From Cellvibrio sp. 79 (GTDB lineage Bacteria; Pseudomonadota; Gammaproteobacteria; Pseudomonadales; Cellvibrionaceae): a stretch of 64,000 nucleotides of DNA. A program made the position numbers and the translations under genes. The stretch is taken from the NCBI GenBank assembly GCA_003056245.1, contig MVDH01000003.1, positions 1,155,957 through 1,219,956 of the forward strand. The letters are read 5' to 3'. Positions 48,962 to 57,373 of this stretch are shown piece after piece. The notes under the pieces were generated by a model, which was given only the letters and a program-made list of their open reading frames with translations, had not been told where the DNA came from and did no database searches. Each line of letters begins with the position of its first letter. Positions within the stretch are counted from its first letter, which is position 1.

Positions 48962-49110
48962 ATTTGTTTCGCGCCAAATGAAACCGATTACATTTGCGGT
49001 TTCGGCGATTTTGGGGCTGTTGCAGGGCCAAAAAATCGAGCGTAGATTTGATCCCGGTATTGACCGAATACCATTGCCGATTTTGAGGCGCCGCAAGGCG
49101 CCTTTTTTTT
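48962..49110 (+). ncRNA. Candidate structured leader or small RNA ending in a strong terminator
   Basis: In about 150 bases I see four possible hairpins: ATTTG/CAAAT (48962-48978), a longer stem CGATTTTGG with CCAAAAAATCG (49006-49038, two bulged A), GGTATT/AATACC (49056-49072), and the terminator stem at 49087. The whole lies between the operator region and altronate dehydratase. It could be an attenuating leader of that gene or an independent small RNA. The 63-residue ORF inside it has no ribosome site and runs through the terminator. Confidence 0.45.
49087..49110 (+). terminator. Strong intrinsic terminator 174 bases before the altronate dehydratase start
   Basis: GGCGCC-GCAA-GGCGCC followed by eight T is among the best terminators in the window, yet no gene precedes it on this strand (the GH28 gene runs the other way). 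Confidence 0.85.
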
Positions 49111-49283
49111 ACGATCGAATTATCGGTGCGGCTAAATACGCCAAAGGGCGTATGGAGTTGAAGGAATAGCGGTGAGAATTTTCTTGCGGGCTACACTTGA
49201 AAAGATCACGGAGGCATCAATCCTTTTCGGTAAGTCATTACATCGATATTCCCTACTTCGAAAGCATCGAAAGAGAGACACGC

Positions 49284-50804
49284 GTGAGCAGTATTATTGT
49301 TTTGCATGACAGAGATAACGTTGGTATTTGTAAAGTTGCCCTGCCAGCCGGGGTTCTGTATGCAGAAAAAGATGTCACCCTCCTGCGCGACATTCCAGCC
49401 CTGCACAAATTTGCTGTGCGCCCTATCGCCAAAGGCGAAGCGATTTTGAAATACGGTCAAACCATTGGTTTTGCCAGCCAGGATATTCCCGCCGGTGAAC
49501 ATGTACATGTCCACAATTGCGTGATGGGGGTTCTGGAAAAAGATTACGGTTTTTGCGAAGAAACCAAACCCACAGAATTTGTACCTATCGAAAAGCGCGC
49601 GACCTTCCAGGGCTATAAGCGTCTGAATGGGAAAGTTGGCACGCGCAATTTTGTGGGCATTATCACCACCGTCAATTGCTCAGCGACCGTTGCGAAAGCA
49701 ATTGCCCAACATTTCACATTTTCCGGCGAGTTGGAAAAATATCCGAATATTGATGGCGTCGTCGCCATGACTCACGACTCCGGCTGCGGTATGCGTTCGG
49801 ACGGTGAAGGCTACGAAACCTTGCGTCGCACTTTTAACGGTTATGCGCGTCACCCGAATTTTGGCGGTGTGATGATGGTCGGCCTGGGTTGCGAAACCAT
49901 GCAAATCCAACGCGTGATGGAAGAGTGCGGCCTCGCCGATTCCAAAACATTTACGGCGTACACCATTCAGGATGTGGGCGGTACGCGTATTGCGATTGAA
50001 AAAGGTATTGAGACCTTGCGCGCGATGTTACCGCTGGTCAACGAGTTCCAACGCGAAACCGTTTCTGCGAGCGAATTAATTATCGGGTTGCAATGCGGTG
50101 GATCTGATGCACTGTCCGGCGTAACGGCAAATCCTGCCCTGGGTATCGCAGGCGATATTTTAGTTCGCCACGGCGGCACTGTAATTTTGTCCGAAACGCC
50201 GGAAATTTTTGGTGCCGAACATTTGCTGACGCGCCGCGCTGAAAACCCGCACATCGCACAAAAATTATTGGATCGCATCAGCTGGTGGGAAGATTACACT
50301 GCACGCAATGATTTCGAATTAAATAACAATCCATCACCCGGTAATAAAGCGGGCGGATTAACAACAATTATTGAAAAATCCCTCGGCGCGCAAGCCAAGA
50401 GCGGCTCGACCAATTTAACCGACGTATTTTTATACGGCGAAGACATAACCACAAAAGGTTTTGTGTTTATGGATAGCCCCGGTTATGACCCGGTTTCGGC
50501 AACAGGCCAGGTTGCATCCGGCGCGCAGATTTTGTGTTTCACCACCGGTCGCGGATCTGCATTTGGTTGCAAACCAGCGCCGAGTATCAAGCTTGCCACC
50601 AACAGTAAAATCTTTGCCCACATGAATGAAGATATGGATTTGAATTGCGGCAAAGTACTGGATGGTGAAGTAACACTGGAGCAAAACGGCCAGGAAATTT
50701 TTGAAGAAATTCTTGCAGTTGCGTCCGGAAAGAAAACCAAAAGCGAATTGCTAGGCTATGGGGATAATGAATTTATTCCGTGGAAGATTGGGGCGGTGGT
50801 TTAA
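49284..50804 (+). CDS. uxaA: Altronate dehydratase (UxaA family)
   Basis: Dehydrates D-altronate to KDG, in the route for saturated galacturonate. GTG 49284 (SSIIVLHDRDNVG) places the start where E. coli UxaA begins and gives 506 residues; the track's TTG at 49197 adds 29 unlikely residues. The N-terminal SAF-like domain (HVHVHNCVMG) and the large C-terminal catalytic domain (HDSGCGMRSDGEGYETL, MMVGLGCETMQIQR, ECGLADS, and QCGGSDALSG) are all visible, including the cysteines of the likely metal site. It is followed by an inverted-repeat element rather than a T-tract terminator. Uronate isomerase is not in the window. Confidence 0.92.
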   Translation: MSSIIVLHDRDNVGICKVALPAGVLYAEKDVTLLRDIPALHKFAVRPIAKGEAILKYGQTIGFASQDIPAGEHVHVHNCVMGVLEKDYGFCEETKPTEFVPIEKRATFQGYKRLNGKVGTRNFVGIITTVNCSATVAKAIAQHFTFSGELEKYPNIDGVVAMTHDSGCGMRSDGEGYETLRRTFNGYARHPNFGGVMMVGLGCETMQIQRVMEECGLADSKTFTAYTIQDVGGTRIAIEKGIETLRAMLPLVNEFQRETVSASELIIGLQCGGSDALSGVTANPALGIAGDILVRHGGTVILSETPEIFGAEHLLTRRAENPHIAQKLLDRISWWEDYTARNDFELNNNPSPGNKAGGLTTIIEKSLGAQAKSGSTNLTDVFLYGEDITTKGFVFMDSPGYDPVSATGQVASGAQILCFTTGRGSAFGCKPAPSIKLATNSKIFAHMNEDMDLNCGKVLDGEVTLEQNGQEIFEEILAVASGKKTKSELLGYGDNEFIPWKIGAVV

Positions 50805-50840
50805 AATTCGCTCCCGCTGTTTTCGAAGTGCGTACCGATT

Positions 50841-50914
50841 CCCTCCTTTGAAAAAGGGGGCTAGGGGGGATTGAAGCTCCAAAAAATCCCCCCGGCCCCC
50901 TTTTTCAAAGGGGG
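50841..50914. repeat. Near-perfect 74-base inverted repeat (C/G-rich)
   Basis: Arms of about 31 bases around a 12-base loop. The arms contain CCTTTGAAAAAGGGGG and CCCCCTTTTTCAAAG and differ mainly where one has CTAG and the other CGG. Such elements recur in many bacterial genomes as intergenic repeats. It may stop transcription from uxaA or be a small non-autonomous mobile element. Confidence 0.8.
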
Positions 50915-51105
50915 AGAATAAGTCGCAGTTTTACAGATCATCTTTTTATCGAACTACGCTCAATTTTAAAAATTTTTACACAACAATAACCAGCAAATAG
51001 CTGGATTAACTAGAAAGCAAATTACGGCAGTTCCATCGGTCACATTAATAATGCATTGATGTGACTTTCTATTGCCCAAAATTTGCCACAGAGAGAACGA
51101 CAACA

Positions 51106-52263
51106 ATGAAAATAGCCATCACCAAAGAACGGCGGGCGCACGAGCGTCGCGTTGCCGCCACACCTGACACCGTTAAAAAATTTGTCGCCCTGGGTTTTTC
51201 TGTCGCCATTGAAAAAGGTGCCGGAGAATCCAGCCGTATTCCCGATAGCGATTACCAGACTGCTGGCGCAACTATTGAAAACGATACCGTTAATTTATTG
51301 CGCGATGCCGACATAGTATTGAAAGTTCAGCGACCATTGCTCGAAGGCGAGGGCGAAATTAATGAGCTCGCGCTAATAAAGCGCGGAGCGTTATTAATTG
51401 CCATGCTTTCACCTTATGCCGATCCCGTCGCGCTCACTCAATACGCGCAAGCAGGTATCACGGCGATGACTCTGGAATTTGTGCCGCGAATTACGCGCGC
51501 GCAATCTATGGATGTATTGAGCTCGCAATCCAACCTCGCCGGTTATCGCGCGGTGCTGGAAGCAATTAATATTTATGATCGCGCCATGCCGATGATGATG
51601 ACCGCCGCCGGCACAATTGCACCAGCGCGCGTAATGGTTCTTGGTGCCGGTGTCGCTGGCTTGCAAGCCATTGCAACGGCACGCCGTTTAGGTGCAATTG
51701 TTTCTGCAACAGACGTGCGCGCTGCATCCAAAGAACAAGTGGAGAGCCTCGGCGGAAAATTTGTGATGGTGGAAAGCGAGGAAGTTAAAAACGCTGAAAC
51801 TGCTGGCGGTTATGCCAAAGAAATGAGTGACGATTATAAACGTCGTCAGGCGGAATTGGTTGCTGAAACATTAAAGAAACAAGACATCGCCATTTGCACT
51901 GCGTTAATTCCCGGACGCAAAGCGCCCACACTCATTAATGATGAAATGGTTTATTCCATGCGCCCCGGCTCGGTAATTGTCGATCTTGCAGCAGAGCAAG
52001 GCGGTAATTGCACGCTGACGAAACCCGGTGAAATTGTTGAGGTTAACGGTGTAAGCATCATCGGTTTATTAAATATTCCGAGCCGCTTGTCGGCAGATGC
52101 CAGTGCACTTTATGCAAAAAATCTATTGAATTTTATTTCCCCTATGGTGAATGCCGATAAACAGCTCGCTGTTAATTGGCAGGATGAAATTATTGCGGCA
52201 ACCGTGCTTACGCGCGACGGCGATATTGTTCATCCCAACTTTAAACCTGCCAGCGCGGCTTAA
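51106..52263 (+). CDS. pntAA: NAD(P) transhydrogenase subunit alpha part 1 (soluble NAD-binding)
   Basis: The NAD(H)-binding domain I of proton-translocating transhydrogenase, which drives NADPH formation from NADH with proton entry. ATG 51106 (MKIAITKERRAHERR) gives 385 residues, the usual length; the track adds 15. Motifs include the KIAITKE beginning, VLGAGVAGLQAIATARRLGA for the Rossmann fold, and ALIPGRKAPTLI. The alpha subunit is split from its membrane part, as in Rhodospirillum and many Gram-negatives. Next in the operon are pntAB and pntB. Confidence 0.95.
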   Translation: MKIAITKERRAHERRVAATPDTVKKFVALGFSVAIEKGAGESSRIPDSDYQTAGATIENDTVNLLRDADIVLKVQRPLLEGEGEINELALIKRGALLIAMLSPYADPVALTQYAQAGITAMTLEFVPRITRAQSMDVLSSQSNLAGYRAVLEAINIYDRAMPMMMTAAGTIAPARVMVLGAGVAGLQAIATARRLGAIVSATDVRAASKEQVESLGGKFVMVESEEVKNAETAGGYAKEMSDDYKRRQAELVAETLKKQDIAICTALIPGRKAPTLINDEMVYSMRPGSVIVDLAAEQGGNCTLTKPGEIVEVNGVSIIGLLNIPSRLSADASALYAKNLLNFISPMVNADKQLAVNWQDEIIAATVLTRDGDIVHPNFKPASAA

Positions 52264-52275
52264 GGGGAATTCATT

Positions 52276-52575
52276 ATGGAAACCAGTTTTGTTTCGCAGT
52301 TATCTATTTTTGTGCTCGCGATTTTTGTGGGCTACTACGTGGTCTGGAGTGTAACGCCCGCGTTGCATACTCCATTGATGGCAGTGACCAACGCAATCTC
52401 CAGTGTAATTATTGTCGGTGCATTAATTGCCGTCGGCCCCGAAGGCATCAGCTTGTCCAAAGTGCTCGGCTTTGTCGCCATGGTGTTAGCCGCAATTAAT
52501 ATTTTTGGCGGTTTCACCGTGACGCATCGCATGCTCGCCATGTATAAAAAGAAAGATAAAGCGGGAGGCAAATAA
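52276..52575 (+). CDS. pntAB: NAD(P) transhydrogenase subunit alpha part 2 (membrane)
   Basis: A 99-residue inner-membrane piece with three hydrophobic helices (IFVLAIFVGYYVVWSV, VIIVGALIAVG, VLGFVAMVLAAINIFGGF) and a basic tail. It forms half of the proton channel. AGGGGAATT precedes the ATG. It is 12 bases after pntAA and 2 before pntB. Confidence 0.95.
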   Translation: METSFVSQLSIFVLAIFVGYYVVWSVTPALHTPLMAVTNAISSVIIVGALIAVGPEGISLSKVLGFVAMVLAAINIFGGFTVTHRMLAMYKKKDKAGGK

Positions 52576-52577
52576 TC

Positions 52578-53981
52578 ATGACCAGCCTTCATGTAAATCT
52601 GACAGCGTTTGCTTATTTAGTCGCAGCCGTTTTATTTATTCTTGCATTGCGCGGTTTGTCATCCCCCGAATCATCACGACGCGGCAACACGCTCGGTATG
52701 ATCGGCATGGCGATCGCAATTATTACTACGATTTTGAGCCCGGAAATTACATCCTACAGCTGGATTTTTTCCGCGTTAGCCATTGGTGCGGTGATTGGTA
52801 TTTTTATCGCGCGCAAAATTGCCATGACAGCGATGCCGCAATTAGTCGCAGCGTTTCATAGTTTGGTGGGCATGGCGGCGGTGTTAGTCGCTGGTGCTGC
52901 ATTCAGTAATCCGATTGGTTTTGGTATTGCCAATGCAGCAGGTGAAATCTTTATCGCCAGCCGCATTGAAATGGGATTGGGCGTCGTCATCGGTGCGATT
53001 ACCTTTTCCGGTTCAGTGATTGCATTTACCAAATTGCAAGGTTTGGTTTCCGGCAAACCGATCGTGTTCGGCGGCCAGCATTTTTTAAATGCATTAATTG
53101 GTTTGCTGATTATTGGTTTGATCGTTTATTTCTGCGTTGACCAATCACCGTGGATTTTCTGGAGCATGACCGCGCTGGCATTTTTAATTGGTGTACTGCT
53201 GATTATTCCTATCGGCGGAGCTGATATGCCGGTAGTAGTTTCCATGCTCAACTCTTATTCAGGGTGGGCTGCTGCCGGTATCGGATTTACCTTGCACAAT
53301 AATGCATTAATCGTTACTGGTGCACTAGTCGGCTCGTCGGGCGCTATTCTTTCCTATATCATGTGCAAAGGTATGAATCGCTCATTTTTCAATGTAATTC
53401 TTGGCGGTTTCGGTGCGGATGCAACGGCTGTTAATACCGCAGGTGGCGAAGATAAACCGGTTAAACAAGGCAGCGCCGAAGACGCCGCGTTTATTATGAA
53501 AAATGCCGGTTCAGTCATTATCGTTCCCGGTTACGGCATGGCGGTGGCGCAAGCGCAACATGCATTGCGCGAAATGGCCGACGAATTAAAACACGCCGGA
53601 GTAAAAGTAAGCTATGCCATTCATCCGGTGGCGGGCCGTATGCCCGGCCATATGAATGTGCTGCTCGCTGAGGCCAATGTGCCTTACGACGAAGTGTTTG
53701 AGCTCGATGATATTAACAACGAATTCCAGACTGCGGATGTTGCTTTTGTGATCGGTGCAAATGATGTAACGAATCCCGCTGCCAAAACCAATCCACAAAG
53801 CCCGATTTTCGGCATGCCGATCCTGGAAGTGGAAAAAGCGCGCACCGTATTGTTTGTGAAACGCTCCATGGCTTCAGGTTACTCGGGCGTGGAAAATGAA
53901 TTATTTCATCGCGATAACACCATGATGTTGTTTGGTGATGCGAAGAAAATGGTTGAGTCCATTGTAAAAAATATTTCATAG
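52578..53981 (+). CDS. pntB: NAD(P) transhydrogenase subunit beta
   Basis: A 467-residue subunit with about nine membrane helices followed by the soluble NADP(H)-binding domain III from about residue 290 (IIVPGYGMAVAQAQHALREM, GRMPGHMNVLLAEA, and FVIGANDVTNPAA with the NADP motif). Completes the three-gene transhydrogenase. Placement within the uronate genes suggests a role in balancing NADPH during sugar-acid oxidation and reduction (inference). Confidence 0.96.
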   Translation: MTSLHVNLTAFAYLVAAVLFILALRGLSSPESSRRGNTLGMIGMAIAIITTILSPEITSYSWIFSALAIGAVIGIFIARKIAMTAMPQLVAAFHSLVGMAAVLVAGAAFSNPIGFGIANAAGEIFIASRIEMGLGVVIGAITFSGSVIAFTKLQGLVSGKPIVFGGQHFLNALIGLLIIGLIVYFCVDQSPWIFWSMTALAFLIGVLLIIPIGGADMPVVVSMLNSYSGWAAAGIGFTLHNNALIVTGALVGSSGAILSYIMCKGMNRSFFNVILGGFGADATAVNTAGGEDKPVKQGSAEDAAFIMKNAGSVIIVPGYGMAVAQAQHALREMADELKHAGVKVSYAIHPVAGRMPGHMNVLLAEANVPYDEVFELDDINNEFQTADVAFVIGANDVTNPAAKTNPQSPIFGMPILEVEKARTVLFVKRSMASGYSGVENELFHRDNTMMLFGDAKKMVESIVKNIS

Positions 53982-54024
53982 CATTTTTGTACAGAGTTTG
54001 TTTGTGTGAGTTATGGAGCTCCTT

Positions 54025-54056
54025 GGGTGCCGCTCGGTGAGGGCACTCATTTTTTA
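54025..54056 (+). terminator. Intrinsic terminator of pntAA-pntAB-pntB
   Basis: GGGTGCC and GGCACTC pair with one G-T wobble, followed by ATTTTTT, 44 bases past the pntB stop. Confidence 0.75.
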
Positions 54057-54092
54057 TAATGATTTTTAACTCCACAACGAGAGATTATATTG

Positions 54093-54494
54093 ATGAAGAT
54101 TGAACATTTTGCAGTAAATGTCGCAGATCCGATTTCAATGGCTGCGTGGTATGTTGCCAATATGGGATTGCAGATTGTACGCAAACAAGATGGTGGCGCT
54201 AACACCCATTTTCTGGCAGACGATTCCGGCGATGTAATGATTGAAATTTATAACAATCCACCGGATGACGTTCCCGATTACAAAAGCATGAATCCGTTGT
54301 TATTACATCTGGCATTTGTGTGTGAGAACCCGGAACAAAAACGTGCTGAGCTGGAATTAGCTGGAGCAAGCTTTGCCGAAGAAGTGCATATTAAAGATGG
54401 ATCACATTTAGTGATGATGCGCGATCCCTGGGGATTAGCAATTCAATTATGCAAACGCGGAAACAAAATGCTGAAGTATCAGACCCCCACCTAA
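54093..54494 (+). CDS. VOC-family (glyoxalase/dioxygenase-fold) protein
   Basis: A 133-residue protein with the paired beta-alpha-beta-beta-beta modules of the vicinal-oxygen-chelate fold: MKIEHFAVNVADP, then LHLAFVCENP and DPWGLAIQLCKR. His5 and the His in LLHLAF are plausible metal ligands. The track's TTG at 54090 adds one residue; ATG 54093 is more likely. The substrate is unknown; it is placed with uronate genes but could be a generic detoxification enzyme. Confidence 0.8.
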   Translation: MKIEHFAVNVADPISMAAWYVANMGLQIVRKQDGGANTHFLADDSGDVMIEIYNNPPDDVPDYKSMNPLLLHLAFVCENPEQKRAELELAGASFAEEVHIKDGSHLVMMRDPWGLAIQLCKRGNKMLKYQTPT

Positions 54495-54523
54495 CGTTCC
54501 CTTATTAAGATGGAGAAACAATT

Positions 54524-54545
54524 CCCTCCCCTGACAAGGGGAGGG
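54524..54545. repeat. C/G-rich hairpin element between convergent genes
   Basis: CCCTCCCCT-GACA-AGGGGAGGG is a perfect 9-bp stem, followed by TTAGGGTGGGG. It resembles the widespread CCCTCCCC...GGGGAGGGTTAGGGTGGGG intergenic repeat of proteobacteria (from memory). Lies between the VOC gene and kdgK. Confidence 0.6.
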
Positions 54546-54563
54546 TTAGGGTGGGGTAGCGGC

Positions 54564-55505
54564 CTATGCGCCAAGTTCTTTATCAAAAATAGCTTTATCA
54601 ATAATCGCACCACGGTGACGGATGATAATACCGGCGCAACGAATGCCTTGTTTTGCAGAATCTTCAATTGATTTTTTCTGCAAACGGCCCGCGAGATAAC
54701 CGGCGTTAAATGTATCGCCTGCACCCGTGGTATCAATGACACCTTGCACCGGTGGAACAGGTACGCGAACTTCCGCATCGGGAGTAATAATTACCGCATC
54801 ATCGGCGCCACGTTTTAATACCAGCTCTGCCAGGTTGTAAGAGGCGTAACGTTGCTTGCAACCTTCGATACTGTCATCGCCCCACAACAATTGTTCGTCA
54901 TCAAGTGTAAGTAACGCGATATCGGTGTATTGCATAATCGCGAGCATCGCTTGTTGTGCTTCGGCTTTATCGCGCCACAAGCGCGGACGATAGTTGCTAT
55001 CGAACGCGATAATCACATCTTGTTGACGCAATTTGTGCAATGCGTTGTATAAAAACTCACGAGATTTTTCGCCGATAATTGCCAAGGTAATGCCACTCAG
55101 ATAAACACAGTTACAATCAACCAGTTTCTGGCAAAGTTGATCGGCTGCTTCTTGCGAATTAAATAACTCGCGCGCCGGTGCTTCTTTGCGCCAGTAAAAA
55201 AATTCGCGCTCTCCATCAGGGCGATTGCGGATAATGTACAAACCGGGTGAACGGCCAGGAATTTGTTTAATCAAACCAGTGCCAATATTTTCAGTGGCAA
55301 TACGCTGCATAATTTGCGCACTGTAAGGGTCATCACCTAATTGGGTTACGTAATCAGTTTTTAAACCCAGGCGGGCCATATACACCGATGTGTTGTAGGT
55401 ATCGCCAGCGAAAGAAAGGGCCATTGTTTCGCGGCCATTGCTGTCGGCGGTCGGGAACGGGGAAAGCTCCACCATGACTTCGCCAATTGCTGCTATGTGT
55501 GCCAT
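54564..55505 (-). CDS. kdgK: 2-dehydro-3-deoxygluconokinase (KDG kinase)
   Basis: Phosphorylates KDG to KDPG, the point where the kdu and uxa routes meet. A PfkB-family kinase. ATG 55505 (MAHIAAIGEVMVEL) is placed after a GGA site and gives 313 residues; the track's GTG at 55517 adds 4. Motifs: the ATP/substrate-binding GRSPGLYII region and the catalytic DTTGAGDTFNAGYLAG with GAGD near residue 250. KDPG aldolase is not nearby. Divergent from the oxidoreductase gene. Confidence 0.92.
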   Translation of the reverse strand: MAHIAAIGEVMVELSPFPTADSNGRETMALSFAGDTYNTSVYMARLGLKTDYVTQLGDDPYSAQIMQRIATENIGTGLIKQIPGRSPGLYIIRNRPDGEREFFYWRKEAPARELFNSQEAADQLCQKLVDCNCVYLSGITLAIIGEKSREFLYNALHKLRQQDVIIAFDSNYRPRLWRDKAEAQQAMLAIMQYTDIALLTLDDEQLLWGDDSIEGCKQRYASYNLAELVLKRGADDAVIITPDAEVRVPVPPVQGVIDTTGAGDTFNAGYLAGRLQKKSIEDSAKQGIRCAGIIIRHRGAIIDKAIFDKELGA

Positions 55506-55660
55506 GTTAAATTCCACGGATGTGCTGGTTAAGAATATTGTTATGGGTTGTGCAAAAAGATGCGTGATATTAAGCCGGGCAACTATAACACTTGTTAAAT
55601 AGCAACCCTAGAATTTTGTGCGATTAAAATGAAGTTGTTTTGTTATTTTAAAATTTAATT

Positions 55661-55678
55661 CCCGATTAATAAATCGGG
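55661..55678 (+). terminator. Hairpin with T-rich tail before the oxidoreductase gene
   Basis: CCCGATT-AATA-AATCGGG then CTTTATTTATGATTTTTATTTTTT. It lies in the gap between divergent genes, 77 bases before the downstream ATG, so it would act as an attenuator in that gene's leader. Confidence 0.5.
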
Positions 55679-55754
55679 CTTTATTTATGATTTTTATTTT
55701 TTAAATTTTACCCTTTAAGCTCAAGAATGCTATCAACCTTTGCTGGATTTTATA

Positions 55755-57245
55755 ATGAATCGTTTAAACAAAAACTTGTTGTCACAGTTACCTGAAGATG
55801 TTGTTTTGCCAAAATATAATCGCGATGCATTAGTGCCTGGCATCGTCCATCTGGGGATAGGGGCATTTCATCGTGCCCACCAGGCTTTTTATACAGAAGC
55901 GGTGTTAAATCAATTTGGTGGCAATTGGGGAATTATTGGTAGCAGCTTGCGTTCGGCAAGTGTACGCGATCAACTGGTACCGCAAGATTGTTTATACACA
56001 TTAGTCGAGCGTTCAGGTGATGGAGAAAAACTACAGATTATCGGCGCGGTAACCGACACCCTCGTTGGTCCGGAAAATCCCGCGGCATTAGTGGCAACAA
56101 TTGCGCAGCCTAACATTAAAATTGTTTCATTAACCGTAACGGAAAAAGGTTATTGCCATGATCCTTCAACCGGCAATTTAAATGAAACCCATCCGGATAT
56201 TATTCACGATCTGCAAAACCTGGATAAACCTGTCTCTGCTATTGGTTTTATCGTCGCTGCGCTAAAACAGCGTTATGAAAATAAACAGAAAGCCTTTACC
56301 GTATTGAGTTGCGACAATCTGCCCAACAATGGCGAAGTATTGGAAAAAGTTGTGCTGCAATTTGCACAAAAAATTTCCCCTGCGCTTGCCGATTGGATTA
56401 AAACCAATGCAACTTTCCCCAGCACAATGATTGACCGCATTGTTCCCGCCACCACTGACGATGACCGCCGCGATATTGAAGCGCGATTGAGTATCAATGG
56501 TGAAAGTGTGCGCGATGAAGGAATGGTGGTGTGCGAACCATTCTCCCAATGGGTGGTGGAAGATAAATTTGCTGATGGTCGTCCCGAATGGGAAAAAGTA
56601 GGCGTGCTGTTAGTAAACGATGTGCGCGTGTTTGAAAAAATTAAACTGCGTTTATTAAATGGTGCCCACTCCACCATGGCCTATACCGGTTATCTTTCCG
56701 GCTTCCAATACATTAGTGAAGTCATGGAACAGCCAGCATTTGTCAATCTGGTAAAAACTTACATGGCGCGCGAAGCGGGTGAGACTGTTGCTGCTCCAGC
56801 CGGGTTTGATATTGAAGCCTACAAACAACAATTGCGCGACCGTTTTTCCAATAAAGCGCTTAAGCATCGCACCTGGCAAATTGCGATGGATGGTTCGCAA
56901 AAATTGCCGCAGCGTTTACTGGAAACATTGCGCGAACAATTAGCAGGTAATGGTAATATCGATATTTTATGCCTCGGTGTAGCCGCGTGGATTCGCTATG
57001 TATCCGGTGTAGATGAACAAGGTAAGGCAATTGAAGTTTCTGATCCACTTGCAAAAGAATTACGCGCGGCTTGCGATGCAAACCAAGGCAATCCCGCTGG
57101 CATGGTTAAAGCCATCGTGAGCATTCAAAAAGTATTTGGCACCGACTTGATTAACGAATCACGTTTTACCCAAACCACCACAGAATGGCTGGAACGTTTT
57201 TATAGCAAAGGTGTATTGGCCTCTATACAAGAATCCTTCCAATAA
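55755..57245 (+). CDS. Mannitol dehydrogenase-family uronate oxidoreductase (fructuronate or tagaturonate reductase)
   Basis: NAD-dependent reduction of a keto-uronate to the aldonate. A 496-residue long-chain polyol dehydrogenase starting MNRLNKNLLSQLP; the N-terminal GIGAFHRAHQA and GSSLRSA contact the cofactor, and the catalytic KIKLRLLNGAHSTMAY (Lys...Asn...His) is intact. The sequence style is UxuB-like, whose substrate is fructuronate, but the window's only dehydratase is of the altronate type, which needs tagaturonate reductase. I therefore leave the symbol blank. The start is ATG 55755; the track's TTG adds 5 residues. Confidence 0.88.
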   Translation: MNRLNKNLLSQLPEDVVLPKYNRDALVPGIVHLGIGAFHRAHQAFYTEAVLNQFGGNWGIIGSSLRSASVRDQLVPQDCLYTLVERSGDGEKLQIIGAVTDTLVGPENPAALVATIAQPNIKIVSLTVTEKGYCHDPSTGNLNETHPDIIHDLQNLDKPVSAIGFIVAALKQRYENKQKAFTVLSCDNLPNNGEVLEKVVLQFAQKISPALADWIKTNATFPSTMIDRIVPATTDDDRRDIEARLSINGESVRDEGMVVCEPFSQWVVEDKFADGRPEWEKVGVLLVNDVRVFEKIKLRLLNGAHSTMAYTGYLSGFQYISEVMEQPAFVNLVKTYMAREAGETVAAPAGFDIEAYKQQLRDRFSNKALKHRTWQIAMDGSQKLPQRLLETLREQLAGNGNIDILCLGVAAWIRYVSGVDEQGKAIEVSDPLAKELRAACDANQGNPAGMVKAIVSIQKVFGTDLINESRFTQTTTEWLERFYSKGVLASIQESFQ

Positions 57246-57248
57246 CCC

Positions 57249-57346
57249 GTAGGGGCGCAATTTATTGCGCCCTTTTTTCTGCAAAAAGATTTATCGCTCT
57301 ATCAAAAAGGTACAATAACGAAGGGCGCAATAAATTGCGCCCCTAC
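57249..57346. repeat. Perfect 26-base inverted repeat, 46-base spacer
   Basis: The outer arms, GTAGGGGCGC... and ...GCGCCCCTAC, are exact reverse complements. Each arm is itself nearly palindromic (GGGCGCAAT/ATTGCGCCC), so alternative structures can form. Sits between the oxidoreductase and the pectinesterase genes and overlaps the leader of the latter. The first arm followed by TTTTTT would also terminate the upstream gene. Confidence 0.85.
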
Positions 57347-57373
57347 AGGTCATATTCATTTTGCGAGGAAAAA

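Noticed and set aside
48978-49169. 63-residue ORF upstream of uxaA
   Set aside because: No ribosome site, and it runs straight through the strong terminator at 49087-49110.
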